Shown here piece by piece: positions 51,493-63,123 of a DNA stretch of 64,000 nucleotides. Each line of letters starts with the position of its first letter. The first letter of the stretch is position 1. The stretch is from Paenibacillus alkaliterrae (GTDB lineage Bacteria; Bacillota; Bacilli; Paenibacillales; Paenibacillaceae), in contig NZ_JAKGAP010000013.1 of assembly GCF_021532375.1 (NCBI RefSeq), positions 1 through 64,000 of the forward strand, given 5' to 3'. The notes under the pieces are model-generated. The model made no database searches and was not told where the DNA came from. It saw only the letters and a program-made list of their open reading frames with translations. Made by a program: the position numbers and the translations under genes.

Positions 51493-51813
51493 TTACGTTT
51501 GGGAGCTTAGTTTTTGAATCGCAGATTGAATACTTGGTTGATTGATAAAGGCCGCAATTTGCTCCTTCTCGCTTACCGTGAACTGATATTCGCAATCGCA
51601 GCCCTCATCATGCGGCACCATTTGGACGATTGTACCGTCTGCCGTACAAATGACGAGTGCGGAAAAATCGATCAAGTCACCCGGAGCCTCCGTTTCCGGC
51701 GCAAGCTCGAAGCGCAGCGTAATGTCGACCCATTGCCCGTCCCTGCGTTCAATAATGGGTTGAAAGGATTGAAATCTTAGCTCTGTTACACTGTCCAGTC
51801 CATATTTAATCAT
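51493..51813 (-). CDS. Hypothetical protein, 106 residues
   Basis: Start ATG 51813 is supported by GAGAGG at 9 bases; an ATG at 51822 abuts that site. Soluble, acidic, mostly beta by appearance (VTELRFQSFQPIIERRDGQW, VDITLRFELAPE), with a two-cysteine spot EGCDCEYQF and a final helix. No recognised family or operon partner. Confidence 0.75.
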   Translation of the reverse strand: MIKYGLDSVTELRFQSFQPIIERRDGQWVDITLRFELAPETEAPGDLIDFSALVICTADGTIVQMVPHDEGCDCEYQFTVSEKEQIAAFINQPSIQSAIQKLSSQT

Positions 51814-51860
51814 CTGCTTCATCCTCTCTATCTTTAGGTCATGATTGGTTCTCACAGCAA

Positions 51861-51881
51861 GAAAAGCGCCCGTAGGCGCTT
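51861..51881 (-). terminator. Terminator of gltD
   Basis: AAGCGCC (51864-51870) pairs with GGCGCTT (51875-51881) around CGTA; TTTTC follows on the minus strand. Confidence 0.75.
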
Positions 51882-51925
51882 CTCTGCAAGCATATTCAAC
51901 TCTATTTCTATCGACGCTCCCTTGC

Positions 51926-53413
51926 TTATGGAAGCATGGAAGAGCCCATCAAATATTTATCAACTTCGCGTGCAGCCTCGCGACCTTCATTGATCGCCCA
52001 AACGACCAAGCTTTGACCACGGCGCATGTCGCCTGCAGCAAAAACCTTGTCTACGTTTGTCGTATATTTGCCATAAGCTGCTTTCACGTTCGTACGGCGG
52101 TCCTGCGCTAGTCCGAGCTGATCGATCAGCATCGTTTCGGGACCTTCGAAGCCTACCGCGATGAACACAAGATCCGCAGGCCATACTTTTTCCGTACCTG
52201 GAATTTCGCTATAAATTTTGCGGCCGGTCTCATCGACCGTACGCTCTATTTGTACCGTATGAAGCTCTTTCAGGTTTCCATTCTCATCGCCGACAAATTT
52301 CTTCGTCAGTACAGAGAACGCGCGCGGATCATCGCCAAACAAAGCTTTCGCTTCCTCTTGCGCATAATCGAGCGTATACACATTCGGGAATTGCGGCCAA
52401 GGATTATTCACGCTATCGCGCACAAGCGGAGCCTTCGCATGCGTACCGAATTGGGTAACCGACTTGCAGCCGTGACGCAAAGCTGTAGCTACGCAGTCCG
52501 TACCTGTATCGCCGCCGCCAATAACGATGACGTCCTTGTCTTTCGCCGAAATGTAGTTGCCATCCTCGAGGTTGGATTCCAGGTAGCTCTTAATCGTACC
52601 GTTCAAATAATCCATTGCCATGTGAACGCCATTCAAATCGCGTCCTTCGATCTCAACGTCGCGAGCTCTTGTCGAACCGCCGCAAAGAACGACAGCGTCA
52701 AAATTGTTAACCAGCTCGTTTGCTGTAATATCTTTGCCTATTTCCGTATTTGTTACGAATTCAACGCCTTCTGCTTCCATCAAATTAACACGGCGCTCCA
52801 CAACATGTTTCTCGAGCTTCATGGTAGGAATACCGTATGTGAGCAAGCCGCCGATGCGGTCTGCGCGTTCGTAAACCGTTACTGTATGCCCTGCTTTGTT
52901 CAGTTGAGCAGCAGTAGCCATACCGGCAGGCCCTGAGCCTACAACCGCAACACGCTTGCCCGTGCGTACCTTCGGCGGCTGCGGAACGACCCAGCCTTCT
53001 TCAAAGCCGCGGTCAATGATAGCTTGTTCGATTGTTTTAATAGTTACGGCATCGCCGATTAAACCAACCGTACAAGATCCCTCGCATGGTGCAGGACATA
53101 CGCGGCCCGTAAATTCAGGGAAGTTATTCGTTTTATGCAGGCGGTCGAGCGCCTCGCGCCACAAACCGCGATAAATGAGATTATTCCATTCTGGAATAAG
53201 GTTGTTGACTGGGCAGCCCGATACCGAACCGGCAAGCTCGATGCCTGTATGGCAATACGGCGTACCGCAGTCCATGCAGCGCGCGCCTTGCGTCTTCAAC
53301 TGCTCCTCGGAAAAATGCTTATGAAATTCTTGCCAATCGTTAATCCGCTCCAGCGGGTCGCGATCGGCAGGCAATTCGCGTTTATATTCCATAAATCCAG
53401 TAGGTGTAGACAT
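51926..53413 (-). CDS. gltD: Glutamate synthase (NADPH) small subunit
   Basis: 495 residues from ATG 53413 (GGAGG upstream). Two N-terminal 4Fe-4S cysteine sets (CMDCGTPYCHTG...GCPVNNLIPEW and RVCPAPCEGSC), the FAD fold VAVVGSGPAGMATAAQLNKAG and the NADPH fold VIVIGGGDTGTDCVATALRHG are complete. It passes electrons from NADPH to the large subunit for glutamate synthesis from glutamine and 2-oxoglutarate. The large-subunit gene gltA/gltB is not adjacent, unlike the usual gltAB order. Confidence 0.95.
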   Translation of the reverse strand: MSTPTGFMEYKRELPADRDPLERINDWQEFHKHFSEEQLKTQGARCMDCGTPYCHTGIELAGSVSGCPVNNLIPEWNNLIYRGLWREALDRLHKTNNFPEFTGRVCPAPCEGSCTVGLIGDAVTIKTIEQAIIDRGFEEGWVVPQPPKVRTGKRVAVVGSGPAGMATAAQLNKAGHTVTVYERADRIGGLLTYGIPTMKLEKHVVERRVNLMEAEGVEFVTNTEIGKDITANELVNNFDAVVLCGGSTRARDVEIEGRDLNGVHMAMDYLNGTIKSYLESNLEDGNYISAKDKDVIVIGGGDTGTDCVATALRHGCKSVTQFGTHAKAPLVRDSVNNPWPQFPNVYTLDYAQEEAKALFGDDPRAFSVLTKKFVGDENGNLKELHTVQIERTVDETGRKIYSEIPGTEKVWPADLVFIAVGFEGPETMLIDQLGLAQDRRTNVKAAYGKYTTNVDKVFAAGDMRRGQSLVVWAINEGREAAREVDKYLMGSSMLP

Positions 53414-53470
53414 GATCGCATTTCCTCCATCCATATTTCCCGTTAACCATTATGATGATTCTCTTACCAA

Positions 53471-53499
53471 ACTATATCGGGAATCCATTAAATATTCAA
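53471..53499 (-). promoter_or_regulatory. Promoter of gltD
   Basis: Minus strand TTGAAT (53499-53494), 17-base spacer, TATAGT (53476-53471), about 60 bases before gltD. Confidence 0.55.
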
Positions 53500-53658
53500 T
53501 AACTATCTTTATCCTCTGCTATGAAATGTTCAGATTACTCGTTTACTATTTTATAACATCCTAGCATTCCTGACTTCTGGCCGTTAATGGATTTTCCGCA
53601 CAATCATTTGCACTTTATGACATATCGTTCGTCAAATGTTCGTTACGTTCGCTTCTTT

Positions 53659-54150
53659 TCAGTTGGAACGCCGTTTAAACGTTTGAAACGTAAAAGCGTA
53701 GGCGTTTCTTTCATCGCTTACTCTCTTATCGCTTTCCACGAGTTCCCATTCGGATTCAGAAAAAGGAGGAAAAAACGCGTCGCCGCCTTCAATCTCGACC
53801 TCAACAGCCGTCAACAGGATCGTGTCCGCATAGGGGAGAAACTGTTCGTAGATCTCTCCCCCGCCCATGACCATCAGCTCGTCAGCACGGCAGAGCTCGA
53901 TCGCCTCTTTCAAAGAGTGAACGACCTCGCATCCTTCTGGCTGGAAGTGCTGCTGACGGGTTAAAACGACGTTTCTCCGATCCTTCAGCGGCTTCGGAAG
54001 CGATTCGAACGTTTTGCGTCCCATCAATACGGTTTTGCCTGTCGTGCTCTTCGTAAAAAACGCCATCTCCGCCGGCAGGCGCCACGGCATCTTATTGCCG
54101 ACGCCAATCGTCCGGTTTAGGTCCATAGCGGCAATGAGTGTGATAGACAT
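53659..54150 (-). CDS. dfrA: Dihydrofolate reductase
   Basis: 163 residues from ATG 54150 (AAAGGTG upstream). The start ITLIAAMDLNRTIGVGNKMP WRLP pattern, the NADPH loop GKTVLMGRKTFESLPKPL and MVMGGGEIYEQFLPYAD identify it. It reduces dihydrofolate to tetrahydrofolate, which regenerates the cofactor used by ThyA just upstream (36 bases). The two form the common thyA-dfrA operon. Confidence 0.96.
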   Translation of the reverse strand: MSITLIAAMDLNRTIGVGNKMPWRLPAEMAFFTKSTTGKTVLMGRKTFESLPKPLKDRRNVVLTRQQHFQPEGCEVVHSLKEAIELCRADELMVMGGGEIYEQFLPYADTILLTAVEVEIEGGDAFFPPFSESEWELVESDKRVSDERNAYAFTFQTFKRRSN

Positions 54151-54186
54151 GCGGGCCAGCACCTTTCTATTTATAAGCTGCTTCAG

Positions 54187-55146
54187 CTAAACGGCGACCG
54201 GACCCTTTATCGCAGGATGCGGCTCGTACCTCTCAATAACCAAATCTGCAACCTCAAAGTCAAATACCGACTTTTTATCGGCATTGAGCTTGAGACTTGG
54301 CAGAGACCTCGGCTCACGGCTTAGCTGCGTCTGAACTTGCTCCAGATGATTCGTATAGATATGCGCATCTCCGAGCGTGTGGACAAAGTCGCCCGCTTCC
54401 AAGCCGCATTCATGAGCGACCATATGCGTTAACAGCGCGTAGCTTGCAATGTTGAACGGGATTCCAAGAAAAATATCCGCGCTTCTTTGATATAACTGGC
54501 AGGATAGCTTACCGTCCGCCACATAAAATTGAAACATCGTATGACAAGGAGGCAAAGCCATATTTGAAGGCACGTCCTCCGGGTTCCAGGCGGTTACGAT
54601 GTGTCGTCTCGATTCCGGATTGCGCTTAATCGCATCGATAACATCCTTCAACTGATCGATCGTGTCACCCTGCGACGTTTTCCACTCGCGCCATTGCTTG
54701 CCGTAAACGTTGCCTAGCTCACCAAATTCGGCCGCGAATGGATCATCGGATAAAATCCGCTGTTTAAAGGTCTCCATTTTCTCTTCATAGACGCTCGCGA
54801 AAGCAGCATCCGATTGCGAGCGCAAACCAAAATCCGTCATATCGGGGCCTGTATAAGACGGGCTCTCCACCCATCTTTTGAATGCCCATTCATTCCAAAT
54901 ATTATTATTGTGCTGAAGAAGAAAACGAATATTCGTATACCCTTGAATAAACCATATAAGCTCGCTCGCAATCAAACGGAAAGGCACGCGCTTCGTTGTA
55001 AGCAGCGGAAAGCCTTCGCTTAAATCAAAGCGCATCTGGTAACCGAAGGTGGAAATCGTACCCGTGCCGGTACGGTCCTCCTTTTTCGTCCCATTTTCTA
55101 TTACATGCTTTATCAATCCCAAATAGGTTTGCTCGCTCTTACTCAT
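54187..55146 (-). CDS. thyA: Thymidylate synthase
   Basis: 319 residues from ATG 55146 (GGGGGCGA upstream). ThyA signatures: [20 protein letters not shown], the catalytic cysteine in [31 protein letters not shown] and [13 protein letters not shown]. It carries the longer insert seen in the Lactobacillus/Staphylococcus-type enzymes (about 316 residues) rather than the 264-residue E. coli type. It makes dTMP from dUMP. Confidence 0.97.
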   Translation of the reverse strand: MSKSEQTYLGLIKHVIENGTKKEDRTGTGTISTFGYQMRFDLSEGFPLLTTKRVPFRLIASELIWFIQGYTNIRFLLQHNNNIWNEWAFKRWVESPSYTGPDMTDFGLRSQSDAAFASVYEEKMETFKQRILSDDPFAAEFGELGNVYGKQWREWKTSQGDTIDQLKDVIDAIKRNPESRRHIVTAWNPEDVPSNMALPPCHTMFQFYVADGKLSCQLYQRSADIFLGIPFNIASYALLTHMVAHECGLEAGDFVHTLGDAHIYTNHLEQVQTQLSREPRSLPSLKLNADKKSVFDFEVADLVIERYEPHPAIKGPVAV

Positions 55147-55207
55147 ACCGATGTCGCCCCCTATCGTAAACCAGAAAAAAATCGACAAAATATCCTCTAT
55201 TATAGCA

Positions 55208-55693
55208 TTAATTCCGCCGTCTGTCCTGCATTCGTTTCTTTCTCAGCCCATAACGGTCGGGTGCGGACGCATGAAGCTTCATCTCATCCTCCGTTTCGGG
55301 AACTACGGCAGGCACCAAGGCTGGCTTTCCGTGCTCATTCAGCGCAACAAACGTAAAGAAAGCCGTTACCGTCTTCTTCCTTTCGCCCGTAAACAAATTT
55401 TCCGATTCAACCGATACGTAAATTTCCATGGAGCTGCGATTCGTCCATGTGACAAAAGCTTCGACCTCAATGACTTCCCCGACACGTATGGGCGCCAAAA
55501 AATCGAGACTGTCCGTCGATGCGGTCACGACCTGCATTCTGGCATGCCTCATGGCAGCTATGGCAGCAACCTTATCCATGTATTCCATCAGCTTTCCGCC
55601 AAACATCGTATGGTTATGATTCGTATCCAGCGGAAAGATCAGCTGCGTCATGATCGTCCGGGATTCCTTAGCCGGTTTGAACGAATGCTCCAT
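55208..55693 (-). CDS. Acyl-CoA thioesterase, hotdog fold (YkhA-like)
   Basis: 161 residues. The family pattern is clear: [20 protein letters not shown] with the catalytic Asn/Asp region, [20 protein letters not shown], and [20 protein letters not shown]. It hydrolyses acyl-CoA, typically medium or long chain, in the cytoplasm. Single gene. Confidence 0.92.
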   Translation of the reverse strand: MEHSFKPAKESRTIMTQLIFPLDTNHNHTMFGGKLMEYMDKVAAIAAMRHARMQVVTASTDSLDFLAPIRVGEVIEVEAFVTWTNRSSMEIYVSVESENLFTGERKKTVTAFFTFVALNEHGKPALVPAVVPETEDEMKLHASAPDRYGLRKKRMQDRRRN

Positions 55694-55740
55694 GTCCCTT
55701 CACGCCCCCAGTAACCATTATAGGTATGTCTTAGATACGA

Positions 55741-55778
55741 AAAGAGGCCGCGCGGCTGGAACAGCCGCGTGACCTCTC
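55741..55778 (-). terminator. Terminator of the pdh operon
   Basis: GAGG(N)CGCGGCTG stem around GAA; on the minus strand it is followed by TTTTCG. It lies 30 bases beyond the pdhD stop. Confidence 0.8.
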
Positions 55779-55808
55779 ATATCGCTAAACAGCATCGATA
55801 AAAGCCGT

Positions 55809-57224
55809 TTATTTAATAAACGTGTGAATCGGGTGGCCTAGCGCAACTTCCGCTGCATCAAGCACGATCTCGCCAAGCGTAGGATGCGCGTGAATCGTAA
55901 GCGCGATATCCTCAAGCGTTGCACCCATTTCGATGGCAAGAGCAAGCTCGGCAATCATGTTGGAAGCTTCAAGACCGATAATTTGCGCACCCAGCACAAG
56001 ACCGGAATCTGCATCGGATACGATTTTCACGAAACCTTCGTTAGCGTTCAATGACATCGCGCGACCGTTAATCGCGAACGGGAATTTGCCGGCCTTCACG
56101 TTATAGCCGTTATCCTTCGCTTCCTTCTCGCTAAGGCCGACGCTTGCGCATTCAGGATCGGAGAAGCAAACGGCAGGAACACATTTGTAATCAATAACGC
56201 TCGTATGACCGGAAATCGCCTCGGCAGCTACGCGGCCCTCGTACATCGCTTTATGCGCGAGAGCAGGTCCAGCAATAATATCGCCGATGGCAAAGATATG
56301 AGGAATGTTCGTACGACATTGCTCATCAACCTCAACCAAACCGCGATCGGACAATTTGATGTTGATTAGATCAAGACCAAGCTCACCATCGGTATTCGGA
56401 CGGCGTCCAACCGTTACGAGCAAGTAATCTGCCGTTACTTTCTCTTCTTTGTCGCCAACGGAGTAGGTTACAGTGACGTCTTTGTCCGTTTGCTCGGCGC
56501 TCTTCGCCTGTGCTCCGGTAACGATGTCAACGTTCGTGCTCTTCAGCTTCTTCGCAACAATCGAGGACATGTCTTTGTCAAAGCCCGGCAAGATCGCGTC
56601 GGAGCCTTCGATAACCGTCACTTTCGTACCGAATTTGGAATACATTTGGCCAAGCTCGATACCGATATAACCTCCGCCGATCACGACGAGGCTCTTCGGA
56701 ATTTCAGGCAATGACAATGCGCCGGTTGAAGAGACGATGCGTCCGCCATAAGGGAATGCTTTCAGCTCGATCGGACGGGAGCCGGTAGCGATAATGCAGT
56801 TTTTGAAACGGTAGCGCGGCGCTTCTTGATCATTGAATACGCGCGCTTCATTTTCGTTAATGAACATGACTTCGCCTTGGAAATATTGGACTTTGTTCGC
56901 TTTCAATAGAGAAGCAACGCCGCCGGTCAGTTTCTTGACGATCCCGTTCTTGAATTGCTGAACCTTGCTGAAATCAACCTTCGCTTCACCAACTTCGATA
57001 CCGAATGCGGAAGCGTGGCTGATCGATTCATATTGATGCGATGCGGAAATAAGCGCCTTCGACGGGATACATCCTACGTTCAAGCATACGCCGCCGACAT
57101 ATTCTTTATCCACGATGAGTACGTTTTGACCAAGCTGAGCAGCACGGATCGCCGCTACATATCCGCCTGGACCCGCACCAATGACTAATGTGTCTATATC
57201 AAGGGAAGCATCACCTACGACCAT
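55809..57224 (-). CDS. pdhD: Dihydrolipoyl dehydrogenase (E3)
   Basis: 471 residues. FAD motif LVIGAGPGGYVAAIRAAQLG, redox disulfide GGVCLNVGCIPSKAL, NAD fold LVVIGGGYIGIELGQMYS and the C-terminal His-Glu pair in ALTIHAHPTLGE. It reoxidises the lipoyl group of E2. It starts 3 bases after pdhC. Last gene of the pdh operon. Confidence 0.97.
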   Translation of the reverse strand: MVVGDASLDIDTLVIGAGPGGYVAAIRAAQLGQNVLIVDKEYVGGVCLNVGCIPSKALISASHQYESISHASAFGIEVGEAKVDFSKVQQFKNGIVKKLTGGVASLLKANKVQYFQGEVMFINENEARVFNDQEAPRYRFKNCIIATGSRPIELKAFPYGGRIVSSTGALSLPEIPKSLVVIGGGYIGIELGQMYSKFGTKVTVIEGSDAILPGFDKDMSSIVAKKLKSTNVDIVTGAQAKSAEQTDKDVTVTYSVGDKEEKVTADYLLVTVGRRPNTDGELGLDLINIKLSDRGLVEVDEQCRTNIPHIFAIGDIIAGPALAHKAMYEGRVAAEAISGHTSVIDYKCVPAVCFSDPECASVGLSEKEAKDNGYNVKAGKFPFAINGRAMSLNANEGFVKIVSDADSGLVLGAQIIGLEASNMIAELALAIEMGATLEDIALTIHAHPTLGEIVLDAAEVALGHPIHTFIK

Positions 57225-57227
57225 GTC

Positions 57228-58538
57228 TTATACCTCCATTATGAACAATTCCGGCTGAGCCAGAAGTGTTTTGATGTAATTCATAAAGTTTTGTGCCGTT
57301 GCGCCGTCGATAAGACGGTGATCGAAGCTGAGAGAAAGTGCCATGACAGGCGCAGCAACGATTTCGCCGTTACGGACGATCGCTTTTTCCGTAATTCTGC
57401 CTGTTCCAAGAATCGCAACCTCAGGGAAGTTGATAACCGGCGTAAAGAACATACCGCCTGCGGAACCGATGTTCGAAATTGAAATGGTGCTGCCTTTCAG
57501 TTCGTTTGCAGCAAGCTTGCCGTCGCGGCCGCGAGCTGCCAGATCACGAATCGAATCCGCGATTTTGAACAGATTTTTACGATCAGCATCTTCAATGACC
57601 GGAACGATCAGACCGTTATCCGTATCCGTTGCGATACCGATATTATAGTATTTGCGCAATACGATCTCTTGGTTTGCCTCATCCAGCGTAGCGTTCAGGA
57701 TCGGGAATTCACGGCAAGCTGCCACGAGAGCTTTCACGATGAACGGCAAGTACGTAAGCTTGGACCCTTTTTTCTCGGCGTATGGCTTATATTTAGCACG
57801 GAGTGCAACAAGTTCGGTTACGTCAACCTCGTCCATAATGGTAACGTGCGGCGCTGTGTATACCGATTTCGACATTGCATTTGCAATAATTTTACGGATG
57901 CCTTTGAAAGGGATACGTTCTTCTGGACGGTAGGCTGTTCCAGCTGCTGCTTGAGCAGGCTTCGCTTCGACCGATGCTTTTTCCTGCTGCTCAGCTGCTG
58001 CAGGAGCTGCCGGATCGGCTGCAACCACTGCTGCAGGCGCCCCGCCAAAGCCATTAACGTCCTCACGAGTGATGCGGCCGTTTTTGCCGGTGCCGCCAAC
58101 TTGAGTCAGGTCTACGCCCTTCTCGCGTGCGAACTTGCGGACGCTTGGCGTTGCAAGCACAAGACCGCCGGCTTTCGGAGCTGCCGTTTGCGCTGCAGGA
58201 GCTTCTGCTTTAGGCGCTTCTGCAACCGGTGCAGCTGCCGCCGGAGCCTCTGCTTTAGGCGCTTCGGCAGCAGGCGCTGCTCCCTCGGGCAATTCGCCTT
58301 CCGCATCGATGATGGCAACAACCTCGCCAACATGACAAACCTGTCCGTCCTTCACGAGCACCTCAAGCACTTTTCCGTCTACCGGGCAAGGTACTTCAAC
58401 GATCGCTTTGTCGTTCTGAACTTCCATAATAATACTATCATCTGTAACCGTGTCGCCGGCTTTGATGTGCACTTTAATAATTTCGCCTTCGTGCAAGCCT
58501 TCGCCCAGCTCCGGGAAACGATATTCGAATTTAGCCAC
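57228..58538 (-). CDS. pdhC: Pyruvate dehydrogenase E2, dihydrolipoyl acetyltransferase
   Basis: 436 residues. One lipoyl domain (1-78, lysine in [18 protein letters not shown]), a long Ala/Pro/Glu linker of repeated PKAEAPAA units, the peripheral-subunit-binding domain ([20 protein letters not shown]) and the catalytic domain ending in [17 protein letters not shown] (His-X3-Asp-Gly). It transfers the acetyl group to CoA and forms the core of the complex. The repetitive linker makes long antisense ORFs that are not genes. Confidence 0.97.
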   Translation of the reverse strand: MAKFEYRFPELGEGLHEGEIIKVHIKAGDTVTDDSIIMEVQNDKAIVEVPCPVDGKVLEVLVKDGQVCHVGEVVAIIDAEGELPEGAAPAAEAPKAEAPAAAAPVAEAPKAEAPAAQTAAPKAGGLVLATPSVRKFAREKGVDLTQVGGTGKNGRITREDVNGFGGAPAAVVAADPAAPAAAEQQEKASVEAKPAQAAAGTAYRPEERIPFKGIRKIIANAMSKSVYTAPHVTIMDEVDVTELVALRAKYKPYAEKKGSKLTYLPFIVKALVAACREFPILNATLDEANQEIVLRKYYNIGIATDTDNGLIVPVIEDADRKNLFKIADSIRDLAARGRDGKLAANELKGSTISISNIGSAGGMFFTPVINFPEVAILGTGRITEKAIVRNGEIVAAPVMALSLSFDHRLIDGATAQNFMNYIKTLLAQPELFIMEV

Positions 58539-58553
58539 CGCTAGTAACCTCCT

Positions 58554-59531
58554 TTAAAAGTTCAGTACTTTCTGTACTGCTGCAGAGATACGAGCTACGG
58601 ATGGAAGCCACGCATCCTCTATTTGAGCAAACGGATATACGGTATCCGGTCCGGCAACGCGGAGTACTGGTGCTTCCAGGTGCAAAATTGCTTTTTCATT
58701 GATTTGAGCGATAACCTCAGCTGCAACGCCGGATGTTTTTTGCGCTTCTTGCACGACGATTGCTCTGTTCGTTTTTTGGATCGAAGCTACGATTGTATCG
58801 ATATCAAGCGGAAGCAGCGTACGAAGGTCGATAACCTCTGCTTTCACGCCCGTTTTCTCCAGTTCCTCCGCTGCTTTCACGGCTGTATGAACCATCATGC
58901 CGTATGCAATGATCGTAACGTCGCTGCCTTCGCGAACAACGTTAGCTTTTCCGATCTCAACCGTATATTCTCCTTCAGGCACATCTGCTTTGAATGCGCG
59001 GTACAGGTTCAAATGCTCCATGAAGAAAACAGGGTCATTGTCGCGAATGGCGGAAATCATCAAACCTTTTGCATCGTATGGATTCGAAGGAATGATTACT
59101 TTAATGCCAGGCGTTTGAACGGCAAGGCCCTCAAGGGAATCGGTATGAAGTTCTGCCGCTTTAACGCCGCCGCCGAATGGCGTACGGAATACGATTGGAG
59201 CGTTATAGCGTCCGCCGGAGCGGAAACGCATACGTGCTGCTTGAACGAACATTTGATCAAGCGCTTCATATATAAAACCAACGAACTGAATTTCTGCGAT
59301 GGGGCGGAAGCCTTGAATCCCCATTCCTACAGCCATGCCGGCGATAGCCGATTCAGCAAGCGGCGTATCGAATACGCGGTCCTCGCCAAACTCCTCTTGC
59401 AAACCTTCTGTCACGCGGAATACACCGCCGACCTTACCTGCATCCTCACCGAAGATGAGAACGTTAGAATCGCGTTTAAGTTCTATGCGCATCGCGTCGC
59501 GAATCGCTTCCAACATATTCATTTGAGCCAT
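58554..59531 (-). CDS. pdhB: Pyruvate dehydrogenase E1 component, beta subunit
   Basis: 325 residues. Transketolase-like beta chain: [53 protein letters not shown], and the C-terminal domain [20 protein letters not shown]. With PdhA it decarboxylates pyruvate. It lies 20 bases behind pdhA. Confidence 0.97.
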   Translation of the reverse strand: MAQMNMLEAIRDAMRIELKRDSNVLIFGEDAGKVGGVFRVTEGLQEEFGEDRVFDTPLAESAIAGMAVGMGIQGFRPIAEIQFVGFIYEALDQMFVQAARMRFRSGGRYNAPIVFRTPFGGGVKAAELHTDSLEGLAVQTPGIKVIIPSNPYDAKGLMISAIRDNDPVFFMEHLNLYRAFKADVPEGEYTVEIGKANVVREGSDVTIIAYGMMVHTAVKAAEELEKTGVKAEVIDLRTLLPLDIDTIVASIQKTNRAIVVQEAQKTSGVAAEVIAQINEKAILHLEAPVLRVAGPDTVYPFAQIEDAWLPSVARISAAVQKVLNF

Positions 59532-59551
59532 GATCGTCTGATCCTCCTCTA

Positions 59552-60628
<1,077 letters not shown>

Positions 60629-60676
60629 TCACCTCAATCGAAATATTTGAAAATCGTTTACCTCTGTTATAGAATT

Positions 60677-60706
60677 ATTATAAACCTGTTTAATGAAAAT
60701 GGTCAA
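60677..60706 (-). promoter_or_regulatory. Promoter of pdhABCD
   Basis: Minus strand TTGACC (60706-60701), 18-base spacer, TATAAT (60682-60677). The rest of the gap to 60911 is AT-rich and shows no gene. Confidence 0.75.
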
Positions 60707-60910
60707 AGCAAAAAACAAAAAAACCGTTGTTTTTTCGCCGATTCTCATCATTCTTTTAAGAAATTGTATATGCTACAGATTTATTTTTACACTGTAACAG
60801 CATAATACAATACAACAGAAATAGATGGGATTCCCTTTCATGCCTTTCTATTGTTTACCCACAACGACAGCATTCCATTCAATAAAATCAAATCGTAAGG
60901 AGATAAAGAA

Positions 60911-61648
60911 ATGACCGATGAGAGATATTTAAAACGTACGATTGTGAAAGAAACCGTCCCTAGCCGTTATCTGCCCGAGCAATCGAGAAATTTACGCATC
61001 TTTTTGCCGCCGGGCTACAATGAAGTGCTAAGCTACCCTGTCGTATATTGCCAGGACGGAGAAGATTTCTTTAACTTCGGACGTATCGCAACTACGGCAA
61101 CCCGGTTAATTTTGGACGAAGGACTTGAGCCGTTTATTATTGTAGGGGTAGACGTCGACAAGAAATATAGAACCGACGAGTATACGCCAGACGGCAATCG
61201 ACATGCGGCCTATATCCGTTTTTTTGCGGAAGAGCTTATTCCTTTCGTAGAGGAGCGCTACAGCGTCAGACGCGAGCCTGAGAATCGAGTGCTTGCAGGC
61301 GATTCTCTCGGAGGCTCAGTTTCGCTTCATCTTGCTTTGACCTATCCCGAGCTGTTCACGCGCGTGATGTCTCTTTCAGGCGCTTTCTACGGGGTGTCCC
61401 AAAATATTATTTCTGAGCAGGGAGACTTAAGCTGGCTTCACATTTATATGATTGTAGGTTTACAAGAGGATGCCTATGAGACCGACAGAGGCGTATTCGA
61501 CTTCGTCGCATTGAACCGTAACGCCAAGGCATTATTGGAACATAAGCAAGCCGCGATATTTTACGAGGAGAAAGACGGCAAGCACCAGTGGGGCTTCTGG
61601 CAAAAGGAGCTTGACCGGGCGCTCTCCTACTTTATTGAGGTTGAATAG
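60911..61648 (+). CDS. Esterase of the enterochelin esterase/IroE-like alpha/beta-hydrolase family
   Basis: 245 residues. The pattern RNLRIFLPPGYNEVLSYPVV, FFAEELIPFVEERYSV, the nucleophile VLAGDSLGGSVSLHLAL and a late catalytic His in DGKHQWGFWQKEL fit the putative-esterase (Fes/YbbA/YieL) family. No signal peptide. The natural ester is unknown; no siderophore genes are adjacent. ATG 60911 follows AAGGAG. Confidence 0.9.
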   Translation: MTDERYLKRTIVKETVPSRYLPEQSRNLRIFLPPGYNEVLSYPVVYCQDGEDFFNFGRIATTATRLILDEGLEPFIIVGVDVDKKYRTDEYTPDGNRHAAYIRFFAEELIPFVEERYSVRREPENRVLAGDSLGGSVSLHLALTYPELFTRVMSLSGAFYGVSQNIISEQGDLSWLHIYMIVGLQEDAYETDRGVFDFVALNRNAKALLEHKQAAIFYEEKDGKHQWGFWQKELDRALSYFIEVE

Positions 61649-61698
61649 CAGGTAAACATGCGTGTACGGCCGGCAAAGTTTTCTGGCGGCAAGCGCAC

Positions 61699-61752
61699 AA
61701 GAAGCTGCCAAGCCTGTTCCTTGCGGAACCGCCGGACAGCTTCTTCGCTTTT
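61699..61752 (+). terminator. Terminator after the esterase gene
   Basis: AAGAAGCTG at the left pairs with CAGCTTCTT at the right with an inner TTCC/GGAA; a T-rich tail follows. It lies between two converging genes. Confidence 0.7.
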
Positions 61753-61759
61753 AAAACGC

Positions 61760-62260
61760 TTATCTTACCTGCTCCAAATCAGCTTTCACCCTCTGCAACA
61801 GCTCCTTGCAGCCGCTGTCCACCAGCTCGTATACGAAAGAGAAATTACCATCGTAATAAGGATCCGGCACATCCTTCAAGCCCTTAGAGGGAAGCAGCTC
61901 CATGAAGGTGAACAGCTTCTTCCGAGCTGCATGCTCCTTCCCGCCCTCTCCGATCTCTAACAGCTTTCGCACGTCGCGCAGGTTATTCGTATCCATACAT
62001 ACGATATAATCGAAAGTATCGAAATCATCCGCGGTTACTAACCGCGCCTTCATCCCTTTATGCGGGATGCGGTGCTCATCCAGCAGCTTTCGTGTGCCTT
62101 CATGCGGCGGGTGCCCCAAATGCCAATCCCCCGTTCCCGCTGAATCCACCTCAATCTGATCGCCTAAGTTAGCTTGTACCACTTGATAGCGCATAACGGC
62201 CTCCGCCATGGGAGAGCGGCAAATATTACCCAAGCAGACGAATAAAATGCGAGCCTTCAT
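61760..62260 (-). CDS. Low-molecular-weight protein tyrosine phosphatase
   Basis: 166 residues. The P-loop VCLGNICRSPMAEAV holds the catalytic C-X5-R; DPYYDGNF provides the general acid Asp. It is the YfkJ/Wzb type of enzyme acting on phosphotyrosine or, in Bacillales, possibly phosphoarginine; no tyrosine kinase or capsule genes are nearby. It overlaps the TRIC gene stop by four bases. Confidence 0.94.
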   Translation of the reverse strand: MKARILFVCLGNICRSPMAEAVMRYQVVQANLGDQIEVDSAGTGDWHLGHPPHEGTRKLLDEHRIPHKGMKARLVTADDFDTFDYIVCMDTNNLRDVRKLLEIGEGGKEHAARKKLFTFMELLPSKGLKDVPDPYYDGNFSFVYELVDSGCKELLQRVKADLEQVR

Positions 62261-62904
62261 TGCGAATCTCCTTTCTGCTTCGATTCAACCGTTGCCGTCC
62301 GGAGCGAACGGCGCGGCAGCTTCCACTTGTAATAAACCGACAGCATTCTAAAAGTAATAATAACGATAAATAAAAATAAAAGTTCAATCGTCGACTTAAA
62401 CCAGCCAAGCCCGATCGCCAGTCCCGCGAGCATGGCCCACACCGCATATATTTCGTCCTTAAGGACCAGCGGCTTCCGCCCTGCCAGCACATCCCGAATG
62501 ATTCCCCCGCCAATGCCCGTCAGCATTGCTGCGACAAGAACGGCGCTGAGGGGATGCTTCATCTGAGTCGCATACAGCGCGCCTTGGATCGCGAAGGCCG
62601 ACAAGCCGATCGCATCGAAGAAAGCCTCGCTTCGCCGCCAGTGTTGAATCCATACGGCCGGCAAAATAAACGCGATCGTCATGGCAATTATCGCGATTTT
62701 AAGCAAATATCCTTGGCTCCAAAGCGATGTAACCGGCATGCCGATTAATAAATTTCGTACGACCCCTCCCCCAAAGGCAGTGACCAAGCCGAGAACGAAT
62801 ACGCCTAAAATATCGTACTCCTCTTCCATCGCGACAGTCGCTCCGCTGACCGCAAAGGCTATCGTGCCAATAATACTGAAGACGCCAAAAATATCTATGC
62901 CCAC
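62257..62904 (-). CDS. TRIC-type cation channel family membrane protein (UPF0126)
   Basis: 215 residues from GTG 62904, set by GAGGAG 9 bases upstream; the frame is open to 63000. Two UPF0126 repeats give seven membrane helices; conserved glycine motifs FGGGVVRNLLIG and GIGGGIIRDVLAG line the pore in bacterial TRIC homologues. A trimeric cation channel. Translationally coupled to the phosphatase gene. Confidence 0.92.
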   Translation of the reverse strand: MGIDIFGVFSIIGTIAFAVSGATVAMEEEYDILGVFVLGLVTAFGGGVVRNLLIGMPVTSLWSQGYLLKIAIIAMTIAFILPAVWIQHWRRSEAFFDAIGLSAFAIQGALYATQMKHPLSAVLVAAMLTGIGGGIIRDVLAGRKPLVLKDEIYAVWAMLAGLAIGLGWFKSTIELLFLFIVIITFRMLSVYYKWKLPRRSLRTATVESKQKGDSQ

Positions 62905-63123
62905 TGAACAAACTCCTCGCTTCCCGTCCCGTGTACCAATCCAAATCATCGGTACTTCCTTCCCCATTTTAGCTGGGAGCATTCGGTTGCGCAACGACAA
63001 ATTTCGAGTTTTCCTCCATCGATTTTAGAAGCTTCTTGCTTCACCCTAGTTTTTATAGAACAATAGGATTTATACTTGTATTTGTTTGCAATGCCATTCC
63101 TCCATTTAGAAAGGACATTCTTC

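Noticed and set aside
53627..53651. Three GTTCG direct repeats after dfrA
   Set aside because: Spacing is irregular (11 and 9 bases) and they do not form a LexA box.
57669..58544. 291-codon cysteine-rich ORF antisense to pdhC
   Set aside because: Shadow frame produced by the repetitive Ala/Pro/Glu linker and biased codon use of pdhC.
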